In this document: piece after piece, positions 21,754-33,217 of the stretch
Numbering within the stretch: position 1 is the first letter of the stretch
Layout: each line of letters opens with the position of its first letter
Position numbers and translations under genes: made by a program
The notes under the pieces: model-generated
Database searches by the model: none
What the model was told of the DNA's origin: nothing
Seen by the model: the letters and a program-made list of their open reading frames with translations, nothing else
NCBI GenBank assembly: GCA_949592205.1
Contig: CATIUR010000005.1
Span: 90,078,777 to 90,142,776, forward strand
Origin: Helichrysum umbraculigerum
Taxonomy: Eukaryota > Streptophyta > Magnoliopsida > Asterales > Asteraceae
Direction of reading: 5' to 3'
Length of the DNA stretch: 64,000 bases

Positions 21754-24700
21754 TGTGACACTCCTCCAAATTAGGTATATAATTATACTTAATTACATGC
21801 ATTTCTTACGCTAATTCCCTGCATTTGTTTTAAACTAAACCTATGATGTGATATGAGTCTAGCGAGCCCAAAACAATAATACAAAAAGAATTACATGATA
21901 CGTAGTATTTATAAATTACGTACGAACGCATCGGAACGAAGCCGACAAAAATAAATAACAAAAGTTGGTGATATGAAATAATTAATAATTCGATTATTAA
22001 TTACGAGTATTTATATATCTATAACATATAGATAAAATGGTTTAATTATACGTTTAACATAAAACGTATTATATAACGAACAGAAACAATTCTAAAACGT
22101 ACCTAAAAGGTCAAAATCTGAAAAGTGTTATTTTTCTAGTACGTTTTAAAGTATTTAGAACATTACTTCGAAATATGAATTCGAAACTCAACCGAAATTT
22201 GGCACTCAAATGGAAGTGCGCAGTAAAATGTACAAAATGTACAACTACTAAAAATAATGATAACCTCATTATTCTGAAAATATATTACGAACCAGGAGAG
22301 CATCTACAAAATAAAAATATAAAATGTTAAATTTTATATTGCTATAATTATACCCGTACTCGAAATTGAGGTACCAAAAATGGCACCTAACATCAATAAT
22401 GCAGGAGACAGATTGATTTTAAAACCATACTCCCGCCCCATTTCTTCTGTGATCTTCGACACCTACACACACACACCAAACACCTTCACCATCTATCATT
22501 TTTCTTTCTCCTTCTTCACTAAGTAAAGATCACAGAGGCAACAACATCAGGAAGTGAAGCAGAGGCACAACATCACCATCATCACCATCGACATATCATC
22601 ATCTCCACCATCTAAATCACTTTGTAAGAAACCTTGAATCTATGATTTCTTTGTTTAAATTTCGTGTTATAACTTGCCTTCATGTCATAATCTATATCTA
22701 TAACACATAAATATGAAAGATTGATGAGTGATTCTTGAAAATGAGTTTGAGAGACCAAAACCATAAAACTAAAATCGATTGGTGAAAACTTGTTAAAAAC
22801 GTGATATTAAGTTGTTAAAATGTTGTACTATGATGATATAAATGTTTAGAATTGATGGATGAAAGATTAAAATCGAAAAACCATCGTATTAATATGCAAA
22901 CGACTCGAACAGAACCTGGAAAAAAAAACATGAGGACGCGGCGTGTCCTAGGACTACGCGGCGCGTCCTTTGTAAACTTATGATCCACGCGGTGTGTCCA
23001 TGTACCACGTGGCGTGTACATCTCGAACTCATAGTACACGGCACGTATAAATAGTACGCGGTGCGTACTTTGCATATATATTGTACACGGTGCGTCCTTA
23101 TGGACGCGGTGCGTTCTTTGTAAAATTAATAGTACGCGGCGCGTACTAAAGAACATGGCGCGTACTACTTCTTGTTGTAGCCCTCTGAGTCGCGGTCGTT
23201 TCGCCAGCTTGATCGCCCAAATCCGAGTCCGTATGAGAGAGTTATGGCCAAAACGGTGCAACATAGCTAAATCTGAAAACATTAACATTATATATATATC
23301 TATATATATATATACAAAACGACATTTTCGGATTAACCATAAAACACAATGAGTATTGGAACGAGTACGATAAATATATATGTTTAACATGGTTTACAAA
23401 CGTTTATATATATATATATATATACGACAAAACTTTATACGGTTATTATAATCGTTAAAACTCGATTCAAAATCATTAACAATGATTTAATTAAACGTAT
23501 ACAATTATTTTGGAAACTTGACGATATTTATTTTATGAACGGAAATAAATACGACTAATGAAAGGTAACGATTTATATATGTATACGGACTTATGAAAAG
23601 GGTATGACATATACATTGAGACAAAACGGAAATTACATTGTAACAAGTGAGACTTGTGTTTTGGAAACCTAAACTACAAACTATTTATATATATGATATA
23701 AGTATATGTATGTGAACGAGACAAACGAACAATACTTGGATAATATTATATATTTCCAACAACAATCATCAACGAAATACACAAACCTAAGAAATTGATA
23801 ATATCTTCAAACGAATGAACTATTAACATAAGTAAACAAAGTACTTATAGTTAATACATTGTTGTGTATAGGTTGACTACGTTTGGGCTTCGTTATCTTA
23901 TCTCGCTAGCATTCACATCCGAGCACTCACAGTGAGTTCACAAACCCCTTTTCAATGTTTTAATGTTTTAAAACCTCGGGGTGGAAAACATAGAAATCGT
24001 ATGTATAATTGCATGCGACAACTGTTTAAATACTTGAAGTATTTACTTAAACTATTGATGAAATGCGATTTCATGCTATGATTGATTAAATACGGTATGT
24101 ATTTGCTTGAACTGTTTATGAAGGGTTATTTATACTTGAACTGTTTGTGAAAGGGTATTTCACACAACTATTTGAACTGTGTTTTATGAAAGGTTTTCAT
24201 AACTATTTTGGGAATTTAGGCAACGAATCTTGGTACAGATCTAGGCTGAACGATGTAGTGCATAAAAGACCTTATGGCTACAGACTATAACCATTAGCTA
24301 GGTGACTCTAGCCACTGAGTATACGGATAGTACTATCGCTGTGACGACCCTCCTACGGTTTTGGGAGCGTATACTTACATGTCCTACTTGGCAAACAACA
24401 ACAGATTCGGGTCGTGGTTTGGTTATAGGGTTAGGTCGTGTTACCTTACTCGACAGGTTTAGCTCACCTTTCGAGGGATCACCATCTAAATATTCCCACA
24501 AAACTACTGTTTAGGAAGTGATTTCCTACGTACACTGATTTGGAAATGTTAATCTTTATTTAGGTTAACCTGTGTTTCCTACTACAATTACAACTGATTT
24601 GGAAATGTTATTTTATTGAAATAACTTGTGTTTCCTACTAAGTGAACAACTATTATTTGGAAATGTTATATATACTCAAATAACCTGTGTTTCCTACTGA

Positions 24701-25194
24701 TAACTGATTGGAAATGTTATTCTAAAATGATTAACTTGTGTTTCCTACACTACATACAAACCTGTGAATTCACTCAACAATTTTGTTGACGATTTACTCT
24801 ATGTTTTTCAGGGAATTAGCAGCGTAAGTAAGATTTGCATGCATATCAGGACGGACTACCCTGGACTTGTTAGGATGCCACTACTTTTGGGGATACTTGG
24901 ATTTCCTCTGTATAACTGCAACTATTGCAGTCATACCTATGAAATCTACTTTGGTATTATGTATTTTATGAAATACTGATTTCAACTACTACTATTACTG
25001 TTACTACTTTTTAAGTGGTAACCTTTTGTAAAACTTTAACTAATGGCATCTTAATCTATTTCGTTCTGCGATAACCATATGCTCTGAGTATGTATGTATC
25101 TGTTGGTTGTTTTACTGCTCGCACCTCCGTCACGTCACTAAGCTTCCGCAAACCACTCTATGTAATTGTAATTACCGTTTGGCGGGGTGTGACA
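21754..25194 (+). repeat. E1 3' LTR
   Basis: 3441 bp, same boundaries and arrays as the 5' LTR. Private changes include disruption of the fourth short hairpin (near 24120-24135) and a longer TA run near 23405. Confidence 0.93.
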
Positions 25195-26422
25195 TAAATA
25201 ATAGCAATAAATCCTAATTGGAAGGAATAAGTAATTGTATAGTTAATGTCACTTGGATTCATATTTCCTGATTTATTACTTATTGATTATCTAATTGTGA
25301 TTCTTTTAGATCAACTTAATACCAAATTCTTCAATGAATACTAAGTCGAATATGAACTAGCCAACGTTTCGGGTCCAACTAATTCCTACACAAGATGATC
25401 AGTCAATTGCGTGCCTTTCCCTAAATTATGCATTAAACATTCACAACTCGTTATAATTAACCCTATTGGTATGACTCAACAATACCCAATAATTAACTTA
25501 TTGTCTTGCTCATTTTAAAGTAGATAATTATTGTATACTCGACCTATCAGACTCAACGTATTTAGTGATAGTCCAAAACCCTAAGGTAGTACTAGCAATA
25601 ATCAATAATCTTAAAGGAACTCAATCTCATTAAAATTATTAACCACGTGAAGCAACAATAATAACTAGTTACCAATAAACAAGTGTCCACGAGCAATATA
25701 ACAGTTTTCAATTAAATAACTTATTCAATACGCAATTATAATCGTTTAATAATCATAATCTAAGTTAAATCAACTACACAACCACTTTAAATACTCAATT
25801 CATCATAAATCAGTAATAATCAGATCATTCAACATCAAATACTTCAATGAAATCGAAATAAAGAAATTATACCGAGTTATAAAGACGAACTACGAATGAT
25901 TTAGATGAATTATCCTCGTTCTTCACCCTTCGTACCTCCAAACTAACCTTAATTTACGAAATATAAACCCCTAAAGTCGTCTGGAACTGAAAGAAAACGA
26001 AAACTATGAAAAAACTATCGATTTAGGGTTTTTTCGCGATTTTCTACTTCTGTGGTTTTTGATCCATACGGCGTATGGATTTCCATACGGCGTATGGATT
26101 GATTTCAAGCCCAGCCCATGTCCGCATAACCTGGGCCTCCACTGCAGCAATCCATACGGCGTATGGATGACTTTTCCAGCCGATTTTTTACTTTTTTCTT
26201 CTTTTATTCTTTTCTTCGACTTCGGCTTTACTTATTTCTTCAAATACGCATCATTTAACTCTTTTATTGACTGTTTTCCTTCCTTTCTTCATAAACGCTC
26301 CATTTCCACATCTAATTGCAAATATGAACGAAATCAATATCTATTCTAAACAAAATTCAATAAAAACATTCAAGATTAGGGGTAAAATACTACTGAAATA
26401 TAGTACTTTTGAGCGTTTATCA
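25195..26422 (-). repeat. A 3' LTR, copy 1, right piece
   Basis: Begins with the TAAAT duplication, then matches 56410-57688. It ends GTTTATCA at 26422. Compared with the A 5' LTR it lacks about 38 bp near 25388 and one ATCCATACGGCGTATGGAT unit (units here 26062-26080, 26082-26099, 26150-26168). Copy 2 shares both differences, so they predate the duplication. Confidence 0.9.
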
Positions 26423-26459
26423 AACATCCCCCACTTGAATCCTACTTGTCCTCAAGTAG
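26423..26459 (-). promoter_or_regulatory. A polypurine tract and hairpin (copy 1)
   Basis: Minus strand: stem CTACTTG, loop AGGA, CAAGTAG (26459-26442), spacer, then AAGTGGGGGATGTT against the 3' LTR. Identical to the layout in D. Confidence 0.82.
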
Positions 26460-26852
26460 ACTATCGATTCAAAAATCAAATTCTTAGGAAAACAGTCATC
26501 TCTATTAATCTAAATAACTAAAATAGGAATTACACAACATCACCCATCTTCAACTCAAATGTTTAGATTTAAAAATCTGTTAATTCTAAAAACAATTATT
26601 AAGAAACTATGAGATTTACAAAAATTGATCTACACATAGAGTTATTATTCTTAAACATCAAATAGTTCACAATGATTATTGATATTGTTATCCACTTAAA
26701 CAATCTATAATTGAATACTCGAGCTCAACTTATTATTATTCGTGTAAATATTCCCTTAGACTCCCAAAAACTATATACTTTCATACTCATAATATGCCAA
26801 TATTACATATCTTGAAATTTAATCAAAACAATCATTTTTCAAATCAAGACAG

Positions 26853-27080
26853 AGGTGACAGGTCTGTGCCTCAACACAACAAAGCAACATAACTTGATTT
26901 TGGTTTAGCAATAATGTTTTTAGTCAAACCATTGGTGACAGGTCTGTACCTCAGTACAACAAAGCGACTTAATTTGACCACATTTTAAAATCATGAGTTA
27001 TTTAACTCTTTTGCTCTTTTTCATTAGATATACTGACGGAGACCAGGTCTGTACTTTCGTACAACAGAGGAAACAACACC
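26853..27080 (-). repeat. Triple conserved repeat in A interior (copy 1)
   Basis: Three diverged copies of the GGTGACAGGTCTGT / CCTCA(A/G) / ACAACAAAGCGAC motif at about 26853-26889, 26934-26968 and 27036-27080, as in D. Noncoding. Confidence 0.65.
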
Positions 27081-27515
27081 CAGTATATCCCCAAATGATA
27101 TTAATTAAATTCCCAAAAATATGGCATATCACACATTACTAATATGAAAATTAAGACATACGTCATACATAGCTAAAGTTCATCTAAAAGAAACATTTAC
27201 TCCTTAATTATCATTTCTTAACAGCTCAAACATTCTCATATAAATCGCCTATCAATACATCATATAATGAAGCTAAATAACATCTTTAATAGCTTTAGTA
27301 TTTAATTAAAAGTGTAGAAAATTTTAAATTTAACCTACATAGTTACAAAATAATTATCTCTAGAAAACAAAAATTTAATGCAAAAATTTGGTTGAAAAAT
27401 GGGCAACTCATAACCTCCTAGTTACTCATCTTAATAAGATAACTATTAACCAAATTACAAAATCATCTACTTATTAACAGAACAATTATGTGAAAATTAA
27501 ACTTCTTTTCTCTCC

Positions 27516-27553
27516 CATCCCCCACTTAAAGATGTACAATGCCCTCATTGTAC
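27516..27553 (-). promoter_or_regulatory. Second PPT-like tract and hairpin in A (copy 1)
   Basis: CATCCCCCACTT near 27516, then a perfect 8-bp stem GTACAATG (27534-27541), loop CCCT, CATTGTAC (27546-27553). The D equivalent has GCAATG/CATTGC: different bases, same pairing. Confidence 0.65.
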
Positions 27554-27925
27554 AAATAATGAAATACTTAAAACGGGAAAAAGAGAAAAGAACTTAGAAC
27601 AGAAAAACTCCCCTGGAATAGTGTGCAGTTTAATGACAAGGATGATACGAATTTCCCACATCCTCTCGATTCAATTTTTCGTTGCACTGAACTTACTGCC
27701 AGCATGACACGTACTCACAACACAATTCTGAGGGAACAATCAACAAACATAATTAAATAATACCAAATTAAAACATCCTAATTAAAAATAACTACTACCA
27801 AATCCTAAAACTACCAATCCAACACAATTAATAAAACCTACAAATAAAAACAGTCATAATAATAATAATAAAACAATAATAATAATAGTGTCTGGAATCA
27901 TAAACCAAATAGAATGAACATCATC
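27554..27925. other. A interior, noncoding
   Basis: AT-rich stretch with an AAT/ATA-rich simple repeat near 27855-27890. No gene seen. Confidence 0.5.
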
Positions 27926-29334
27926 CTAGTCACTGTCATCGTCCTGACGGTACTGGTACTGATGAGAAGGCTCTCCATACTCTGACTGTGGTGGTGGTGG
28001 TCGTGGCATGAACTCTGGTGGCATCTGGTACTGGAATGGCTGATACGCGGGTCCAGAGGGGAACTGACCAAACAGCTGCTCAAACAAGCCATCCTGGTAA
28101 TCCAAGTGTGCACTGGTCTGATGGAAATGCTATCTCTGCATACGATCTATCTGATCAAACCTCTGGGTCTGATGTAACTGCATCTGGTGCATCTGCTGAG
28201 ATAACTGATCAAACTCCGTAGCATAACCTCTGTTACGGCCTCGTGCCATACCTCGACCTCTATCACTGCCACTCGTATCTCCTCTGGCTCTAGCCTGCCT
28301 CGACTGCAAAGTCTGTCCTACCGGAGTAATCGGAACCCAGTAATACATCTCTGCAGGACCACACCATAGGTAATGCATGGCTCAATGAGAGCAAACGCCT
28401 CCAACCGGCGTGCAGTCAACCATCCCATACTAGACTGAACAATCGTGCATGACCCCATCTCATCCTGAGTAGCCAAACCAAAGTATCTCGCCAATCGAGT
28501 AACAAAGTGACCTCCACACAAACTACTACCATCTCTAGTACCAGTAGCTCTCTTCGACATCCACTTAGCCAACCTCCAAGGTACATTCACTAACCTCTTC
28601 CTGATAATCGAACTCAAATAAAACAAGTCAGGCCTCGAAACTTTCTCAGGCCCCTCCTTGCGACCAACAATGGTGTAAGTCAACAATCTGTGAATGAGTC
28701 GATGACGAGGATCTCGAATACGCGTGTAAGAAGGTGTCGAACTACCATAACTACCCTGGGCAATAAACTGCCACTCCTGCTTAACTTCCAAATCAGTGAG
28801 CTTCTTCACAGCACCAGCAGAAATGTGGTTTAAAAAGTGAGGATTATCCAACTCATTGGGCTCATAAAGCCCCAATCCCAAAGCAAACTGAACCAAGGTC
28901 ATCTGTCTGGGCTGTCCTCCTAGCTGGAAGAAAATGGAGTTCTCAGTCCATTGAGTCGACCTGGCATCAAACCTAAAAGTGCTGTAAAACTCAACAACCA
29001 GCTCTCTGTAGATATCCTCCCTGATACTGAATAACCGGGACCAAGCATAGGAAACAAATCCAATGTTTCCATCCTCTAGTACATATGGAACAGCAAGTAA
29101 ATTCCTAATGGCTTCAGCACCATTAGTAAACCCCTCTCTAGCAATCACATGCTCCAAAACATTCCAGTTAACAGCATCAAACAGCTCAATGGACTGGCCA
29201 ATATTGGAAGCCAGACGATCTCTAAACTGCATCCTAGCAGTCTCAGAATATGACCCATGAAAAGTGAGGTATCTATGAGCTCTAATCAACGGGTTTCCCA
29301 AAGTTTCACCTCCTCGTGCTCTCCTGTTAGACAT
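27926..29334 (-). pseudogene. A gene 2: ATHILA-ORF1-like protein (copy 1)
   Basis: Starts MSNRRARGGE (29334). Family features in order: FHGSYSETARMQFRDRL, FTNGAEAIRNLL, YRELVVEFYSTFRF, FQLGGQPRQMTLVQFALGLGLY, and SLCGGHFVTRLARYFGL, matching the Arabidopsis retrotransposon ORF1 C-terminal family (function unknown). The first frame ends at 28318. Coding quality continues in another frame from about 28378 (WCGPAEMYYWVPITP), through an in-frame TAG at 28130-28132, to an acidic DDDSD end at 27926. The C-terminal part is Gln/Met/His-rich (LSQQMHQMQLHQTQ). The frameshift and TAG occur identically in copy 2, so they predate the duplication. Confidence 0.75.
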
Positions 29335-30087
29335 GATAACTGCTAAACAAAACAATTTGTTAATAATACTAAATAAGCAGTTAATTGCAAAAAGGTTACT
29401 AAAAATTTCGGCAGCATTTCAGCTTAAAATTGAATAATCCACCATAAAGGTTTAGCCTAAAACTACCGCAACAACCAATTTCATGAACCTAAATTGCAAT
29501 TTTTAAACAAAAACTACTCAATATGCATACATGTATATACTTAATTAAATATCCCCGACAATTGTCTAATCAAATGCATTATAATAACTTGGTACCATTA
29601 TGAATATACGAAATTGCACAATCACTAAACTCGAGTATTAGCAACTAGCAAACATCCATACAATCTCAAAATGAATTATTGTAACACAATTAATCAAAAT
29701 AACAACTTATCACATAACCGTAATCACAAACACTTGTGAACCAAATAAATATTTGCATTAATCATCATGTGGTCAGAAAATTAATAAGCACTAAATTAAA
29801 ACATAGCACAATTGAGTTTCTCATATTCACATTTTATCATTACTAACGAATAATTCGAATAACATAAAATATGCAATACAATTGAAAAACGAGCATGACA
29901 TTACAATGTATATAGCAACTAGAACATAATTCAATCAAAACATGCTAATAATCATACGCATATCCGAAATACCCAAAAAATCTACAATAAACCCTAACTT
30001 CCAAACGAGTGATTTAACCAACGAAAATAAAAACGGGAAGTTATACCTTGTAGAGGAAAGTGCGTGTAACACGAATACGCAAAAATG
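29335..30087 (-). promoter_or_regulatory. Putative intron and leader of A gene 2 (copy 1, cut)
   Basis: An acceptor-like TTTAGCAG lies at 29340, just before the ATG, and a donor-like CAAG|GTATAAC at 30047/30046, bounding a possible 707-nt leader intron containing AAACCCTAA (telobox). The upstream leader is cut off by the duplication breakpoint at 30087. Inferred from splice-like signals only. Confidence 0.4.
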
Positions 30088-30093
30088 ATTTAA
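30088..30093. other. Duplication junction filler
   Basis: ATTTAA matches neither the A interior (which continues GCGATGAATG at 41552) nor the B LTR (preceded by GCGTCAC at 9171). It is filler at the breakpoint, consistent with end joining. Confidence 0.7.
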
Positions 30094-31756
30094 TTAAGTG
30101 ACGCACTGAGTGTCGCTAGAAACCCTAATTTTGCGTCATTTGCGTGAGTGCCGCATAAAACCCCTTTTTCCCGACACTTGCCTAAGTGTCGCAAATTCAA
30201 TATCCGTCACTACAAACCGACACTTCTAGCGTCACTTGCCTAAGTGACGCCTATAATCGAATCCTGATTTCATCCGACACTGACCCTAGTGACGCCGCAA
30301 CCCAATACCCGACACTTATGCCCGACACTATCTGAATGTCGCTACCTTATACGTCACTCCCCTAAGTGACACCTATGACACAGAATTTACCATTTTATGC
30401 GACACTTCTTGAGTGATGCCAAATCCCTTAAGTGTCGCTATAAGTGTCGCATGAAACAGAACCAAGAAAACACATATTTTACTAAGTGTCGAGACCTAAA
30501 ATTTTATCACTTGATTTCACTGAAATTCAAGTTTCAGATGCGTTTTTCACTCGACCCCAGCCAGGGGCTCTTCCCCTTGGACCCCGCCAGGGGTTGCCAC
30601 CCCTGGAACCCCGCTAACCAGGGGCGCTGCCCTCGGACCCCTGTCACTTAAAGTTTGTAAATACTTTTTAAGTATAACACTTCGAAATCAAAATAATAAT
30701 GTTGAAGATTATTATTACAAACAATCACCAACGGGCCGTACACGTTTTCAAAATTTAAACCAATCAACCAAATCGTAGCAATTTGGACAAGTTAATCAAC
30801 CAAATCGTAGTCATTTGGACATTATAGTTGGACGAACAACTACAAAGGTAGTCTTTATAGATACCTACTCACGTTAATAACCATCGCGTGTCGTGGACAC
30901 CCTCAGGTTACAAGTCTTCGGACATCAATTCACGGCTAATCAATTCAAGTTTATTTGATAAACGCTCAAGACTCAGGTGAGTCTCATAGCCCCTATTTTA
31001 CTGTTTTACTCAGGGGTGTGATATCAATGCTCGTTTTATTTACAATTGAATGCAAGTACAAATCAAATCACATACTGCATGAGTTGTTTTCACTTATCAA
31101 TTTAAAGTCCTCCACAACATAGTTTGGTAATACGTAGTAACGTGAGTGTTAGTGTATGGTACCATATAGGATTGACAATCCACGTTTGGGTTAGCAAGCA
31201 CTAACTGGTCAAACAGACGCATTAGCATTTGTGTAGACGAGTGTGGATTAGACACTCGTAGGAGGCACCTCGATCGGAATTCCTTCATTGGACCCGACCC
31301 CCAAGTTAAGCTCAGACTATGTGCTCATGACTGTATAGTTACTTTTATTTTGCTTTATTGCAACTTAAATTCAATTAAATCTTGCGGTTCATTCAATATG
31401 TTTTGACATACAAACCTGTGAGCTCACCAGCGTTTCGCTGACCCAGTTTAGCTTGTATCACAGGTACTCAACAGTAGTTTGGATTGCCCAACAGGATACT
31501 TAGCTTGTGTCATCATACAAATCATCAGAGATTTAGCTGCATTATTATATTTTGTATAAATTAATTATGTATTTAAATCTCTCAATTTCCAAACCGAGCT
31601 AATGTACTTAATATTTTGATGTAAACATTTGTTTAATTAATACAAGTTTAAAACAACGCATGTAGTGGTCGTTCATTATATCTTTGTGTTGTGATTACCG
31701 TATTAGTCGCGCCCCGACCCGATTCGCTTCCGCAACCCGAATTTGGGGGTGCGACA
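30094..31756 (+). repeat. Partial B LTR (copy 2)
   Basis: Duplicate of 9172-10834, lacking the first 956 bp. Includes the palindromic words and GC island (30556-30644). The B leader follows, with its primer site altered by one base. Confidence 0.9.
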
Positions 31757-32088
31757 GATTGGTATCAGAGACTGAGGTTATAGTGAACTAGGTTGCATTA
31801 GTGGGCCTAGACTACGACCGTTAGGCAGTATTTCCTTATTAGACATGATTGATTCAGAAATTACAGCATACGACTTTAATTTAACATAGCCTGATCAACT
31901 ATGTACAATTAAGGAAAGATAATGTAAGGTCTGAAATGGTTATGTTGAACGGGAATACACTAGTTGACTCTGACCACGAGAGAACCGGGACTTATACTTG
32001 CCTGTGCTGGACACAATAGGCTATTATATGGTATATGTATATCTGTATATGATAGGCCTCGCTCATTCGAAATGTTCTTGCCACAGAA

Positions 32089-32463
32089 ATGGCAGACTCA
32101 CCGGCTAGACAGATTACGCGTACTCCATCGTCACTCTCTCGCACACGTCGTAGCCACTCGAAATCCCTAGTGGTTAGACGCACTGGTAGCTCACGCCGAG
32201 CTAGCCCCTATGCCAATCCTGCCACTACTGGTAACACATATACTTTAGCTCGCCATCGAGCAATTGCTCAACAGTGGAGCTGGTTACCTACAGATATGGC
32301 TACTTGGAGGATTGAGGAACACATCGAGATCCCCAATAATATTGAAGGATATTCACCTATGGATCTCTCACCGTATACTCAAGAACCGACACACCACACT
32401 GTACCGGTGTTAACCGCTCGCGTGCATCGGCATGAACGTCGGTTGCACGACAATGGAAACTGA
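32089..32463 (+). CDS. B leader ORF a (copy 2)
   Basis: Duplicate of 11167-11541 with one amino-acid change seen (an Ala to Asp in LPTxMATW). Frame intact, product unknown. Confidence 0.45.
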   Translation: MADSPARQITRTPSSLSRTRRSHSKSLVVRRTGSSRRASPYANPATTGNTYTLARHRAIAQQWSWLPTDMATWRIEEHIEIPNNIEGYSPMDLSPYTQEPTHHTVPVLTARVHRHERRLHDNGN

Positions 32464-32704
32464 ACTTCAAGAAACCCGAGAAAACTGGATGATAACGGCT
32501 CAAGGCCGCATTGCACAGATCTACCTGGATCAGGAAGATCTATCTGAAACCATTAACCGTACTCACAATCAAGTGGAAGATACCACTCAAACCATGGAGA
32601 TCGTCCACAATCAAGTTATCGGCAACCAAAACGAGATCTTCGTCCTGCAATCAAGGTTGCAACAATGTGAAACGCGTCTAAGGGAAACCGAGGACACCAT
32701 CTGA
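32432..32704 (+). CDS. B leader ORF b (copy 2)
   Basis: Duplicate of 11510-11782, coiled-coil-like, last residue Ile instead of Leu. Frame intact. Confidence 0.45.
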   Translation: MNVGCTTMETELQETRENWMITAQGRIAQIYLDQEDLSETINRTHNQVEDTTQTMEIVHNQVIGNQNEIFVLQSRLQQCETRLRETEDTI

Positions 32705-32925
32705 ATGGTTAGCAGACTTTCAGAATCTGTGGACCATCTCACCGCACTACTACCTCAACTCAATCTATGTCAGAATTAGCTTAGGCTGAATCTGTACTCT
32801 ATTAAGCTTTCGTAGGACCTATGTAATTCGACCGGGTGTAACAATTCCCGGTACCTTTGTAAAATGTCTAAATCTGTAACTTTTAGAACTCGTAACTCAA
32901 AATTGGCTACTATCTGTTAGATTCG

Positions 32926-33217
32926 TGATGTTGGCTTATGAAAGCGCGTCTTGTTTTACAATTTATAAATAGAAATACCTAATAAATACTTTCAAGCAAC
33001 CAGGCAAGAATACCCGATCAATTGTAAATATAGACTTGGTAAGTCAGATTCGAACACAGGGAAAAGGTGGAATATTTAAAATAGAAATTAACACTTAACT
33101 AGAAAGCAATAAATATGGGGGGCGTTTTAGTTCCGTACGAACATTTGTTTAGAAAACATTTAATTTAAACTAAACTAACTTAAATAAATACTTTTTAAAT
33201 TAAAATAATAAATAAAT
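32926..33217 (-). repeat. A 3' LTR, copy 2, left piece
   Basis: Duplicate of 12004-12295, preceded by the ATTCG TSD (32921-32925) and ending in TAAAT (33213-33217). Confidence 0.9.

Larger units (their letters stand above)
12296..25194 (+). mobile_element. Element E1: complete Tekay-like Ty3/gypsy chromovirus
   Basis: A 12.9 kb element: LTRs 12296-15732 and 21754-25194, iMet primer site, leader ORF, single gag-pol frame ending in a chromodomain-like tail, PPT, and 5-bp TSD TAAAT on both sides (12291-12295, 25195-25199). Long LTRs, DSGA protease, RT FIDD and the C-terminal chromodomain fit the Tekay/Del clade. By eye the LTRs differ at roughly 0.8% of positions, so insertion was recent. Coding is damaged by four in-frame stops and one frameshift, so it is no longer autonomous. 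Confidence 0.93.
9172..30087. repeat. Tandem duplication, copy 1 (contains full E1)
   Basis: This 20.9 kb segment covers most of the B LTR, the B leader, the A 3' LTR with nested E1, and 3.7 kb of A interior. It recurs at 30094-41551. Outside E1 I count about 0.4-0.5% mismatches by eye. It differs from copy 2 by 9.46 kb, the size of E1's interior plus one LTR. Confidence 0.92.
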
